A stretch of DNA of 64,000 nt from a cyanobacterium endosymbiont of Epithemia clementina EcSB (GCF_029919255.1 NZ_CP123991.1:2984434-3048433), one strand, 5' to 3'; shown: positions 39,731-50,268, numbered from the stretch's first letter. Program-made: numbers and translations. The notes: a model not told the origin generated them from the letters alone.

Positions 39731-40357
39731 ATGGCAAAACAAGATTGGTTAGTAACAGAAAATGGTAATTGTTTAGGGTTTGATTCTCCTAGAGAATGGG
39801 ATTTGTTATCCAACACCAATCCCTATCGATTATATCGATTTTTGGAGGAACTCGAAGATATTCTCAATCAAGGAGAAATGACAAACCAAAAGGAAAAGGA
39901 TTTGCTAAAGTCTATCCGTCGAGTGGTTAGAAAGTTGATTCTTAATGTCTATTGGGTGACAACTACCATTCCTGACCCGTCCCCCCAAACAGGTACTGCG
40001 TTATCATTACTCTACGATGAACCTGGATTTTCTCTAACGCTTCAGACCGAAATTATGTTGTCAGGAACTACCACCTCCATTCATAATCATGGGACTTGGG
40101 GGGTAGTAGCTACTTTGGGAGGACGGCAAAAAAATAGTTTCTGGAAACGATTGCCAACTTTAGAGGTTTCCGATAAACTTCAAAAAGTTGGGGAAAAAAT
40201 ACTTAACCCAGGAGACATTATTAGTTTCACTAGCAATGCAATTCATCAGGTAGAAGCCATAGGAGATGAACCAACTTTTACTTTAAATCTTTATGGCGAA
40301 ACTCTATCCAATCGTTTTAATTTTGATCCGATTACTTATCAAGCACATAAATTTTAA
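39731..40357 (+). CDS. Cupin protein, cysteine dioxygenase-like
   Basis: A 208-residue single-cupin protein related to cysteine dioxygenase and 3-mercaptopropionate dioxygenase type enzymes. The first cupin motif is SIHNHGTWGVVATLGGRQ near 117-134, with two His metal ligands; the second has NPGDIISFTSNAIHQVEA near 157-174, with the third His. It would bind Fe(II) and oxidise a small thiol, but substrate is not certain. The frame is intact although it directly follows a dead gene. A very long palindrome lies 53 bases after the stop. Confidence 0.72.
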   Translation: MAKQDWLVTENGNCLGFDSPREWDLLSNTNPYRLYRFLEELEDILNQGEMTNQKEKDLLKSIRRVVRKLILNVYWVTTTIPDPSPQTGTALSLLYDEPGFSLTLQTEIMLSGTTTSIHNHGTWGVVATLGGRQKNSFWKRLPTLEVSDKLQKVGEKILNPGDIISFTSNAIHQVEAIGDEPTFTLNLYGETLSNRFNFDPITYQAHKF

Positions 40358-40410
40358 CTCACATAAAAATATTTATGATAAATTCATGATTATTGACTAT
40401 GCTAATTAAT

Positions 40411-40468
40411 CAAGTAGCTCTAAATAAACTTTAAAAAATATTTTTTAAAATTTATTTAGAGCTACTTG
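40411..40468. repeat. 58-base near-perfect palindrome
   Basis: Arms CAAGTAGCTCTAAATAAA and TTTATTTAGAGCTACTTG (18 bp, perfect) enclose a further self-complementary core, TTTAAAAAAT and its complement; only one pair (40429/40450) mismatches over 29 positions. It is 53 bases after the cupin gene stop and could end its transcript. Confidence 0.92.
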
Positions 40469-40676
40469 GAATTTAATTTATGTTGTTTTAATTCACATTG
40501 TTTATATCAACTCCTTTGAATAGAACTTTGTTTAACTGTCTGAGCTAAATTATATTGACTTTTGAACATCTTCCCTACTATTACATTTAGGTATAGACTC
40601 TAAGTTAGTGGAAAAGATAAATATAATCCTTTTTATTCTCATTATTTTAAATTTACTTTAAATAAACTACTTAGAT

Positions 40677-40720
40677 AAATATAATAACTATCCAAAATAA
40701 TTTGGGTAGTTATTATATTT
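40677..40720. repeat. 20-bp stem hairpin
   Basis: AAATATAATAACTATCCAAA pairs with TTTGGGTAGTTATTATATTT around AATA; one position is a T/G pair (wobble in RNA). No gene end is near. Confidence 0.85.
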
Positions 40721-41719
40721 GTTAATACTTTTTTGATCAATAAGTTTTATATTTTCTTCCTTCCAAATTCTTTGTCTTACAATTTTTGGATAAGATCATA
40801 ATCTTTCTATTATTCTAAAATTTCATCTATAGATTGTTTTTCTTATTATATTTTTTAAAAGTTTTACTAAATTAATTGTTTTTAAACTTTATGTCCTTTG
40901 ATATTTAAACATAATAGTGTTGCTCTAGTTCTGGAAGAATTTTTTGTTATAAGTTAACTTCAATAGAGAAATCAAAAGAAATTAGTCAAGTACTATCAAA
41001 GTTTTTGAAAACAACTTTCCATAAATTAATAACCACTTTAAGGGTATCATTACATTACCTTAATTACTGTTGTAATAACAAGATTAGCAATAAATAAAAG
41101 AAAAAAGAATTAAGAATTTAAAGAAAATTAGATTTTAGTTAAATTAATAGGAATCAATATATTATTAATTTTTCTGTAATTAATTAAGTCTAAATTTTTA
41201 ATTTAGGTTTTAATTCTCAATTCTTAAATTTAAAATAGTTTTGTTGAACATGAATTTTAAAAATAAGACCTGAGAAAACTACAGAGAACACTCTTGATTT
41301 TGTTGAAGAAAAATCGTTATATATAATTTAAAATTTAAACTAACTTTTTAACTATTTTTATAAAAGATTTTTGAAATAGATATAGTGTAATTATACAAAT
41401 TATAAAATTTTAAATTTTTATTTATTTTTATTAAAATTTAACTATTAAAACTATTATTATTTTAGGATTGAGTTTGACGGCAGCAAAAAAATACACAGAT
41501 ATATAACACTATAAATATAAATAGATAATGTTAGTAAACATTTATTTTTTTATCAATTAACTGGGGTTACAATATTTTTTTGCTTTGCAATTTATAATTG
41601 CTTTTACGGGTAATTACTAAATTATATATGCATATTACCTTCAACATAAAAAATTAGTGATAAATAAAAAAATATTATTTCTTAATAAGAATCATCTCTG
41701 TTTTTTGAAATGCTAATAT

Positions 41720-41990
41720 CACAAGTAATTAAGACTTATAGTTTTTGACCAACATAGTTTCTGAGTAATTTTTCTTACATTGATAGCAAAGTTATGAAAG
41801 CGTTCTAATATTTTTCTATCGAATAACTTGCCCTGTTCATTAAACGCTTGCTATACTTATTTTCTGATTAATTTTATTTTTTTTAAAAAATACTCTTAGA
41901 TTGTTCTCCTAAAACACTGACTAACCAAGTAACTTTCCCAGATGGTGGATAAAAATTTATTAAGTCTAAAGTATTGTTGATAACCTCACT
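41720..41990 (-). pseudogene. Unidentified ruined gene
   Basis: Minus-strand fragments in shifting frames read GVSEVINNTLDLINFYPPSG, KVTWLVSVLGEQSKSIF, a stop, then in another frame FDRKILERFHNFAINVRKIT and QKLCWSKTISLNYL. Composition and order look like one real protein broken by stops and a frameshift. I do not recognise the family. The 44-base palindrome sits at its upstream edge. Confidence 0.5.
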
Positions 41991-42032
41991 AACACCTACA
42001 TGATACTCTAGAGTATCATGTAGGTGTTAGTT
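41989..42032. repeat. 44-base perfect palindrome without loop
   Basis: ACTAACACCTACATGATACT followed by CT is met at once by its exact reverse complement (AG, then AGTATCATGTAGGTGTTAGT): 22-bp arms, no mismatch and no spacer. The next outer pair (C/T) ends the symmetry. Confidence 0.95.
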
Positions 42033-42939
42033 TGCCACTTTAACAGTTTGATGCGTTTTTTACATCAGGATAGTCTGGATATTTTTTCTCTCCATTGCAA
42101 AACGGTAACCTCATGGTGTATATATGAGTAAGAAAATTTCTTTTTCTAGTAAATAATTCTACTATTGTTAATACTACTTTAGTCGGTTGAACACAATAGA
42201 ACTTGAGATACAAAAGTTTATTGGCAAAGTAATAATTTACTATTGCTTTTCAACATAAAACAATATTAGAGATAAGTGTTTATACATGAACTACTATTCG
42301 ATAGTTGTGAAACAATAGTTTCTTGTATAAAAAAGAGAAAATTTAACTAATTATCATTATTTAAATACTTAACTTATTCCTTGATTTTTTTTAAAAAAAC
42401 TTATAATTAAGTCTTATCTATTAAAGTCTATAATCTTTATGGTTACTTTGATTTTAAAAAGTAAGTTGGCAAATATTCTTTAGTGCTTCCTAAATTTTTT
42501 TGCTATAATGCCATCTGCCACTATCTTCTATTAATAAAACTTTTTTTTAGATAGCTCTACATCTTTAGTCAAATGTTCATCAACTAAATTAAGCTATTTT
42601 CTATTCACTCTTAGAATTCAATTCCATAAAGTTTCTCTAGTTAGAGGTTTAACAAATTTATAGATATATGATCGGCTTACTGTAGCAGTCATCATTTCTC
42701 TGATAGAACTCTCAACTCTTCTTTTTATTGAATTCAATCCCACTCCAAGTTAATAAAAAAACATATATCTATTTTAAATTCTTGAATATTTTTTTGGGTT
42801 TTTATTTTTTAAAATATAATCTTTTAAGATTTTTCGGTTTAAAATATTATCTCTTTCTATAGTTTATTGTCGTACTTATAATTTAATTATATTAAAATAT
42901 TTAATTTATATGAGATTATTTTAGTTGTTTCTAACATAT

Positions 42940-42987
42940 TAATAATTTAAACTAAAGAATTTTTTATTTCTTTAGTTTAAATTATTA
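42940..42987. repeat. 20-bp stem hairpin
   Basis: TAATAATTTAAACTAAAGAA pairs perfectly with TTCTTTAGTTTAAATTATTA around the 8-base loop TTTTTTAT. It is 280 bases beyond the 3' end of the amino-acid-binding pseudogene (minus strand). Confidence 0.88.
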
Positions 42988-43269
42988 TTCTTGAGTTTTT
43001 AACCTCTCATTGTTTTAATTGTAATTTGTTATTATAGCAGTACTACTATTTTTAGTAATTTTCCTAAAATAGATTATATTTACTTATTTTTATAGATTTT
43101 TAACTGCTTAGATATTATTTTCTTAGTTTAGGTAAACTTAAATGAAAAAATATGATATTTTACTATAGTAAAAATCCTATTGGATAAAGCTTTGTGTGAT
43201 TATAAGGCAAGTTTTAGCATTACTTTAATAGTGAACAAAAGGGATCCATTTATAACTATTAATAATTCC

Positions 43270-44139
43270 TTAAAAATAATCATTAATTGCTTCTCTTGAA
43301 TAGGGAGTAACTCCAGTTTCTTCCCCAAACCACTTTTCATAAAGTGCTACAGTTTCAGGTTGATCACGAATAATTCTTTGCATAAATTTGATTAAACTTT
43401 AATGCACAATATTCCGCCATGCAGATTCATCTTGAAGGAGTATACAAGAATAAGATTCCTAGACATAGGGAAACTCTGGAACTACTTCCAATTGTCTAGA
43501 ATTCCTTGATTCTTTTAGAAAAATTTCATCACCTACACAGGCATCTATCATCCACGCCTCTAGTTTTTTTAACCAATCATTACAGTCTTTTAATATTACT
43601 AATTTAGCAGCCGGTTGTTGTTGTTTAATTACCAGTTCATTGGTAGTTTTAGGAATTACCCCGACTTGACGACCAGCGAGGGGATCAATTGTTTCTAGTC
43701 CACTCCCTTTTTTAACTAAAATTTTTGTGCCACTAGCAAAATAACTCACGGTAAAATATACTGTCTGAGTTCGTTGCAAATTGACTGTTGTTGAGGCATA
43801 TTCAATATCAATCTTTCTTTTTTAAATAAAAGAGAAGCGATTTTTAGCAGTTACTTTTACTAAATTAAGTTTAATGAGTTCACCTATTTTTTTTATATTT
43901 TTACAAATTATTTCGAGGATATTCTTTAAATATCCTACCCATTTTCCTTGTTCATTAACGTAACCAAAAGGAATAGCGTCTTTACGAGTTCCGGCAGTAA
44001 CCACTCCAGGTTTTCTAATTTTTCCCAAAATTACACTAGCCCAACTGGAAGATTGGCTGGTTGTCGCAAACATTAAAATTAAAATCACTAAAGCTAATTT
44101 TTTCCCCACCGTCTCTTCTCTAATACAACTTAGGTTCAT
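43270..44139 (-). pseudogene. Ruined amino-acid ABC transporter substrate-binding protein
   Basis: The minus strand from ATG at 44139 reads an export signal (KLALVILILMFATTSQSSSW), then VILGKIRKPGVVTAGTRKDA and IPFGYVNEQGKWVGY, the usual start of a polar-amino-acid binding protein. The middle is degraded. After a frameshift near 43800 a second frame gives VYFTVSYFASGTKILVKKGS and LAGRQVGVIPKTTNE, a stop after PEFPYV, then ESYSCILLQDESAWRNIVH, a stop, and the true C-terminus YEKWFGEETGVTPYSREAIN. Parts of this are open as two ORFs (43822-44226 and 43459-43779), but neither can make a working protein. It once bound an amino acid, probably glutamate/glutamine or general L-amino acids, for import. 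Confidence 0.85.
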
Positions 44140-44325
44140 AGACCAAAGGGATAGAAGGAATGTTTCGTCAAAGTTGATTAACTTAAATAAATAAGAGTGT
44201 AATTTAGCTAAGTCACAAAGATCCACTTAAAAATTTTCCGTTGCTTATGAGAAATAGATGATAATGTGACTAGCTAAGTATGTTAACTTAATCAGTGAAT
44301 CCTGCTCAGTTCTGTTTAGGCAAAA

Positions 44326-47300
44326 ATGACAACTAATCCTCCAAATTCACCATTAAAACCGCCTAAAAAAAATAATTTATTAACTAGATTAGCTAGTTTT
44401 GCTAGGCGGCCTTCTACCCTGATAATGAGCGGAGTGTTGCTAATCTTGGGGATGACAACCTATTATGGAATTAATTATTTTGTCTGTAAAAAACTATCAC
44501 CTCTCCTTTCTAAAGAATTTAGTAAACTTCTTGAAAGAGAAGTTAAAATAGGTGAAGTCGAAAGCTTTTTTTTTAATAGAATCAGTGTTGGACGTTCTTA
44601 TATTCTTACGACTAATACGGATACAGATTATGCTGAAGCTGAAAAAATTGCTATCAGTTTTAATCCCCTACCAATCTTTATTGGTAGACCTTTAATTATT
44701 GATATTACTATCAAAAAATCTAATCTTTTTATCGAACAAGATCAAACAGGAGAATGGATCAAATTACCAAAAATTAAAGAAGAAGAACTTAATCTTCCAA
44801 TTAGTCTTGACGCTAAGATTCGTTTCAAAGATGCAGATATTACAGTTCATCCTTACGGGTTTAAAGAATCTCTATCTCTCGAAACAGACGGACAAGCAGA
44901 TTATAATTATCAATCCAATGAGAATCAACAATTTAGTTATGCTTTTGAAGTTAGTGTTCTAAACAGTGAGATTAATATAGAAGGAAAAACCAATATTAAG
45001 AGTTGGAAAACCCAAGCACAATTACAGGTTTATAAACTTGGGTTAGCTGAGTTAGTTTCTTTGATTCCTAATTTACCTATCACCCTCAAAAGTGGACAAT
45101 TAAATAGTAATTTAAATCTTTCTATTCCTTCTTTAGAAGAAATAGAAAGATTTACAGGATCAGGAGAATTTAATATCTCTACCATTGAAGCAAATATTAA
45201 ATCCTTAAAAACTCCTCTTAAAGTTAACTTAGGTTTAGATTTTCAAGGAAAAAATGTTCAATTACAAAATATAGAAATTAGTCTAGGAAAATTAATTACT
45301 AAAATTACTGGAGTAATTAATTGGGAGCAAGGTTACAATATTAATATTGATATTAATCCAGTTTTTCTAGAAGATTTACTTGCTATTGTTTTCCTCAAAT
45401 TACCTCTTAAATTAAAGGGAGAAATTCAAGGAAAAATTAAACTTAGTGGGGGGATTAAAAATCCTATTTTGACTGGAACAATTAAAAATACAGAATTTCT
45501 GCTAATCGATCAGGTTATTATTAAAACATTTACAAGCAATTTTAAAGCTAATTTAGATCAATTTATCCTCGAAAAAGTCCAAATTATTCCTGCTGCTGGT
45601 GGAAAGATTGTAGCTAGGGCAAAAGTAGAACCAGGAGTTCTAAAAGAGATCAAAGAAACAAAAAAAACTGATTGGAAAAAAATCCCTTTCTTCCTCGCTT
45701 TTGAGGTTGAACTACCCACAGAAGAATTAGTTACTCCTTATTTTCAAAAAAAACAAGGTATTAGTTTAGGAAAAATTACAACTAAAGGTGCAATTACTGG
45801 AACTTTAGGGAACCCATTGGGTAAAATAGAATGGCAGTCCCCGAATCTAATTAACAATTCAAAAGAACAAATTTCAGGAAAAGGAAAAATTTTATTGTCA
45901 GGACGAGAAATTTCACTTGAGGAAACAATTTTAAAGTCTGCAGAAGGATACATTACTATTAATGGGTTAGGAAATTTAAAAGATAAAAAGTGGAATATAG
46001 CTTTGACAGCTAATACTTTTTCTCTTAGCCCATTTTTAATGATTACTTGTTCGGTTACTACCTGTACTGATCAAGTTTCTCGTCAGTCAGTTACTCTTAC
46101 TAAGAGTAATATAAAATTATCTGGTAAGTTAGATGATTTCCATTTAGTAAAAATTCATGGACAGGGAAATTTAACTGTTAATGTTAATGGTGGGATAATC
46201 GCCGTTAGTAGTCGTATCGCTAATGAGAATATAAAATCCGTTGTTAGTATATCAGAAATTTCTCTTAATCCCTATATTGCTAATTTAGCAGTCCCTATCA
46301 AAGTAACAAAAAGTTACTTTGATATATCAGGTTCGTTAAGCAAAATCTTAGACAATTTCACTTTAAATATTAACCATCTCCAAGCAAAGGGAAATTCACA
46401 ATTAACGATTGATGGCAGTCCTGTCAATGCAACTATAGACTTAAGCAATGGAATACTACAAACAGTCGTGAGAACTGGTAAAATTCCCCTTGACGAAATT
46501 GTTCCTAATTTATTCGTTAATGCCAAGTTAATTAAGAGTAGTTTTACTTTAACAGGAAATCTAAATTCCATCCTTACATCTCTCAAAACAAACTTAGTTT
46601 TTAATAGTTTAAAAGCTAATGTAGATGCACATTTTATCGTAGAAGATAGTCTAGTTAGTATTAACGGAAAGTTAAGAAACGGTCAGATAAATGGGTTAGT
46701 TAACCTCGGTGAATTATACCTTAATAAAATTGTTACTACCCTACCTATTCCTGTAAAAGTTATCGGTGGTAACATCAAATTTTCCAGTCAATTAACACCT
46801 TTACTTTCTACTAAACCTGACGTAAGTAGTGTCAAATTAATAGCTAATCTACAGCTTTCTGCTGCCCAAGGTCATATCAATACCACTACTCGATTACATA
46901 ATAATTGGTGGACAACAAACATCAATGTATCTAATCTCAATTATGCTCTAATTTTAGAAAAAATTATTCCCCAAGCGTCCCCAATACAAACTTCTAATCT
47001 TAACGCAGAAATTAATTTTTCTGGCAGTATAGTAGATTTTCTAGCAGGAAAGAAAATAATTCCTGTTCAAGTTAATAATATTGCCGTTCAAGCCGATGGA
47101 CAAATTTTGAATGCCAAAGGAAATCTGCAATTGTCTAATCTTTTGAGCAACCCTGATATTGCCAACGTCAACTTATCAGTTAATGCCAGTTCTAACTTTG
47201 ATCAATTACCCTTAACTCAATTAGTTTCCATTATTCCCCTAGATAGAAAATTTCTTCTCGGAGAACTTAGCTTAAAAGGTCATGGAAAATTTACTGGAAA

Positions 47301-50268
47301 ATTTTTAGGTAACAACCTTTTAACTTCTTCTACATACCCAGGTAATCTCCAATTATTAGGGGATTTAAAATTCACTAATTTGGTCTTTAATGATCAAGTT
47401 TTTGAAGAGATATTAACAGGAACTATTAAGATCTCTTCAAAAGAAAAAATCACTCTGAATTTAGAAGGAAAAGAAGATAAAATTACTGCAATCTTAATAC
47501 CTTGTACCCAAAAAAACTGTTTTGCTCCTTATTTTCCCGCTTCTTTTGAATTACGTCAAACTGCCGGAGAACAATCCCCTATTATTGTCCAGGGAATGTT
47601 AGAAGACGATCACCTTACCACAAAAATTGAAGTATTACCTCTAAAATTAGCTAGAATTTCTCTAGGTCGACAATATGGCATCTCTGGTTATCTTTCGGGT
47701 TCGGTTAGCGGCCAACTGGAGATTGATACTTCCACTCTCGAAGGACGAGGGACTCTAACCATTGACAAACCAAGGTTAGGATTTATTGAAGGGCGACAAC
47801 TCACCGCAAAGGTCCAATATAAAAATAATGTGGCTTTTTTACACAATGCAAGCCTCAAATTAGGGAGAAGTGATTACAATGTGCAAGGGTCACTTAATCT
47901 GCAATCATTAGCCTTACAAGGAAAATTAACGGTTAATGATGGTCGCGTTGAAGATCTGTTGACCGCCTTAAACTTTACCAACTTTGAACGGGTCTTAGAC
48001 GTAATTAAATTCCAACCCCCAGACTATACTACGGCTAAAGCCATCCCCCCACAATCTATCGGAGATGCCCAAGCAGCCATTGCTGAACAAGTAAAATTAT
48101 TAGGGGTTATTGATCAAAAAATACGCCAATTAGCTGCTCTCCGTAAAGCAGGAGGAATTCCTACCGAATTGGATATTCGCGGTCGCTTCAATGTCGATGT
48201 TGCCCTAGGAGGAACTTTCTTGGACCCCACTGTTAACCTAAAATTCATGGGGGATAAGTGGGAATGGCATCCTCAACAACCCTTTCCCGACATTGTGCCA
48301 CCCTTGGGGTTGGTGATATTAGATGAACAATTTATTCCCATTAACTCTGTGGAAGTCCAAGCCAAGTCAGTCAATGGAATAGTTGCAGTTGAATGCGCCA
48401 GAATACTACTAAAAAATACATTATTCACTTTACAGGGGGATTTTTCCTTACAAAACATTGATTCTAAGTGGAAGGTGCAACACTTATCCGTTGATACAGT
48501 AGGTAACTTTGTGAAACTTCCCGTCGATATTGGTGGTTTTGTTGATATGTCAGGAACTCTAGGCGGAACCCCTATTCAACCAGAAATACAAGGACAATTT
48601 GCCTTTGAAAAAGGAGCATTTCAAGGGCGATCACTAGGAAAAAATCTGCAAGGACAATTTAGCTATCAAGATGGTCGGTTTCGACTCGCTACTGCTGATG
48701 CGTCTTTTGTGCACTTAGCAGTTAATATTCCTTTTCCTATTACCCCCGATAATAATGTATTTAACATTGAGGCAAAATTAGACACAGACGCACTAAAATT
48801 AGTAAGTGTTTTAACTGGGGAACAAGTAATCTTAATTGGCGGAGAGGGGCAAATCAATGCCCAAGTCCAAGGACGCATTAATCTTTTCAATGGACTGAGA
48901 GTTAATGATTTAAACGCCCAAGGAAAGGTGCTCCTAAGTGAAGCTATTTTCCAAAGTGCCGCTTTGCCCAAACCTTTAACTATCAGCGGAGAAATTAACC
49001 TCGATGATCAAGCCATAAAAATTTCCCAACTACAAGGAACTTTTGCCCAAAGTAACTTGATCATTGCCGGAGTCTTACCCTTATTTAAGTCCCAACCCCA
49101 AATTGAGAACCCCCTCACCGTTGCTATTGAGAAAGGAACTATTGATTTAGAAGGATTATATAGTGGAGGAATAGAAGGAAGTATTTTTGTTATGGGAAAT
49201 GCCCTTAAACCTTTGGTTGGTGGTGTGGTTCGTTTAGCTGATGGAAAAGTCTTTATACCTAAAACCCCAGAAGTCGCCACAGGCTTGCCTAACGCTGCCT
49301 TAACTCAATCGTCAAGAACTAGTCGTCAAGTGTTTTTCTCTCAAGAAAATATTCCTTTTATCCCTGAATTACTGGATTTTAGAGTAATTATTCAAAATTT
49401 GTCGGTAGAAACTCTGCCCCTATTTCAGTTTGAATTCGGGGGAGATTTAATAGTTAATGGCTCTTTAAATAATTTGACTAGCCTGAAGCCTCAAGGAAAT
49501 GTTATCCTCAATCGAGGACAGATTAATTTTCTTGAAACCCGTTTTTTGCTTGAACGTCGGAACCTTAATCAAATTGTTTTTTATCCAGACAAAGGATTAT
49601 TAAATCCCGATCTTGATCTACAACTACGGACGATTGTCTCAGGAGTTTCTGAGACCTCAAAGGACTTCCGTGCGGCTGATACTACTGAAATTCCTGATGA
49701 TAGTTTAAATAAAGTAGAACGAATTGATATAAATTTAGCTCTTAAGGGATCTTTAACTCAGTTAATTCCTAGTTTTTACAAAGATAAATCAGAGTTGTGC
49801 TTGATTAAAAATCCTCTACAACCAATCCGTACTAAAACCACCTGGTCTGTGGAAGAATTAAACCTTTTAAAAAACTGTTTGACTTTTCTGGCTGAGAACA
49901 GTAAAGAGAACTTAGATGAACAACTCCTAAGTAATCCAGTGATTAATTTAACCAGTAGTCCTCCGCAGAGTCAAGGACAAATTGTCCGCTTGTTAGGAAA
50001 ACAAATATTTGTTTTAGCTGAATCTTTACAAGGACAAAGTACTGAGCAGTTAATTCAATTTGGCGTTGTTCAGTTAGTATTGCCAATGCTATTTCAAACC
50101 TTTATTTATGATATAGAGAGTGCCATAAGTGAAACTACTAAAAGTACAGATTGGAGACTTTTACCATTCTTAGAAACTATTTATGAATTGGAAGATAAAG
50201 TGTTTATTAAATTCTATTATGATTACATTCTTAATGAATTTCGAATTCGCTATGAAAAACGATTCTAG
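44326..50268 (+). CDS. tamB: TamB-family translocation/assembly or lipid-transfer protein (DUF490)
   Basis: A 1980-residue TamB/AsmA-like protein. One membrane anchor lies at about 31-53, followed by a very long periplasmic chain of beta-strand repeats typical of bridge-like lipid-transfer proteins, and the conserved TamB C-terminal domain at about 1600-1980 (GSLNNLTSLKPQGNVILNRG, LQLRTIVSGVSETSKDF). TamB spans from inner to outer membrane and, with an Omp85 partner, helps outer-membrane biogenesis and phospholipid transport. The length is in the range of large cyanobacterial TamBs. The first 1000 residues are rich in Lys/Ile/Asn, later parts less so. No frameshift seen over nearly 6 kb, in a decaying neighbourhood, so it is clearly selected. 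Confidence 0.9.
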   Translation: MTTNPPNSPLKPPKKNNLLTRLASFARRPSTLIMSGVLLILGMTTYYGINYFVCKKLSPLLSKEFSKLLEREVKIGEVESFFFNRISVGRSYILTTNTDTDYAEAEKIAISFNPLPIFIGRPLIIDITIKKSNLFIEQDQTGEWIKLPKIKEEELNLPISLDAKIRFKDADITVHPYGFKESLSLETDGQADYNYQSNENQQFSYAFEVSVLNSEINIEGKTNIKSWKTQAQLQVYKLGLAELVSLIPNLPITLKSGQLNSNLNLSIPSLEEIERFTGSGEFNISTIEANIKSLKTPLKVNLGLDFQGKNVQLQNIEISLGKLITKITGVINWEQGYNINIDINPVFLEDLLAIVFLKLPLKLKGEIQGKIKLSGGIKNPILTGTIKNTEFLLIDQVIIKTFTSNFKANLDQFILEKVQIIPAAGGKIVARAKVEPGVLKEIKETKKTDWKKIPFFLAFEVELPTEELVTPYFQKKQGISLGKITTKGAITGTLGNPLGKIEWQSPNLINNSKEQISGKGKILLSGREISLEETILKSAEGYITINGLGNLKDKKWNIALTANTFSLSPFLMITCSVTTCTDQVSRQSVTLTKSNIKLSGKLDDFHLVKIHGQGNLTVNVNGGIIAVSSRIANENIKSVVSISEISLNPYIANLAVPIKVTKSYFDISGSLSKILDNFTLNINHLQAKGNSQLTIDGSPVNATIDLSNGILQTVVRTGKIPLDEIVPNLFVNAKLIKSSFTLTGNLNSILTSLKTNLVFNSLKANVDAHFIVEDSLVSINGKLRNGQINGLVNLGELYLNKIVTTLPIPVKVIGGNIKFSSQLTPLLSTKPDVSSVKLIANLQLSAAQGHINTTTRLHNNWWTTNINVSNLNYALILEKIIPQASPIQTSNLNAEINFSGSIVDFLAGKKIIPVQVNNIAVQADGQILNAKGNLQLSNLLSNPDIANVNLSVNASSNFDQLPLTQLVSIIPLDRKFLLGELSLKGHGKFTGKFLGNNLLTSSTYPGNLQLLGDLKFTNLVFNDQVFEEILTGTIKISSKEKITLNLEGKEDKITAILIPCTQKNCFAPYFPASFELRQTAGEQSPIIVQGMLEDDHLTTKIEVLPLKLARISLGRQYGISGYLSGSVSGQLEIDTSTLEGRGTLTIDKPRLGFIEGRQLTAKVQYKNNVAFLHNASLKLGRSDYNVQGSLNLQSLALQGKLTVNDGRVEDLLTALNFTNFERVLDVIKFQPPDYTTAKAIPPQSIGDAQAAIAEQVKLLGVIDQKIRQLAALRKAGGIPTELDIRGRFNVDVALGGTFLDPTVNLKFMGDKWEWHPQQPFPDIVPPLGLVILDEQFIPINSVEVQAKSVNGIVAVECARILLKNTLFTLQGDFSLQNIDSKWKVQHLSVDTVGNFVKLPVDIGGFVDMSGTLGGTPIQPEIQGQFAFEKGAFQGRSLGKNLQGQFSYQDGRFRLATADASFVHLAVNIPFPITPDNNVFNIEAKLDTDALKLVSVLTGEQVILIGGEGQINAQVQGRINLFNGLRVNDLNAQGKVLLSEAIFQSAALPKPLTISGEINLDDQAIKISQLQGTFAQSNLIIAGVLPLFKSQPQIENPLTVAIEKGTIDLEGLYSGGIEGSIFVMGNALKPLVGGVVRLADGKVFIPKTPEVATGLPNAALTQSSRTSRQVFFSQENIPFIPELLDFRVIIQNLSVETLPLFQFEFGGDLIVNGSLNNLTSLKPQGNVILNRGQINFLETRFLLERRNLNQIVFYPDKGLLNPDLDLQLRTIVSGVSETSKDFRAADTTEIPDDSLNKVERIDINLALKGSLTQLIPSFYKDKSELCLIKNPLQPIRTKTTWSVEELNLLKNCLTFLAENSKENLDEQLLSNPVINLTSSPPQSQGQIVRLLGKQIFVLAESLQGQSTEQLIQFGVVQLVLPMLFQTFIYDIESAISETTKSTDWRLLPFLETIYELEDKVFIKFYYDYILNEFRIRYEKRF

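Larger units (their letters stand above)
40358..43269. other. 2.9-kb AT-rich gene desert with palindromes
   Basis: The longest stretch without an intact gene in the window, strikingly AT-rich. It contains four long inverted repeats (40411-40468, 40677-40720, 41989-42032, 42940-42987), one partly readable minus-strand remnant (41720-41990), and around 42480-42760 on the minus strand a second set of fragments (IKRRVESSIREMMTATVSRS, NLVDEHLTKDVELSKK) that I cannot name. No RNA gene recognised. Confidence 0.6.

Noticed and set aside
40358-43269. Possible replication origin because of very high AT content
   Set aside because: No DnaA-box clusters (TTATCCACA-like) were noticed and neither dnaA nor other origin genes are next to it.
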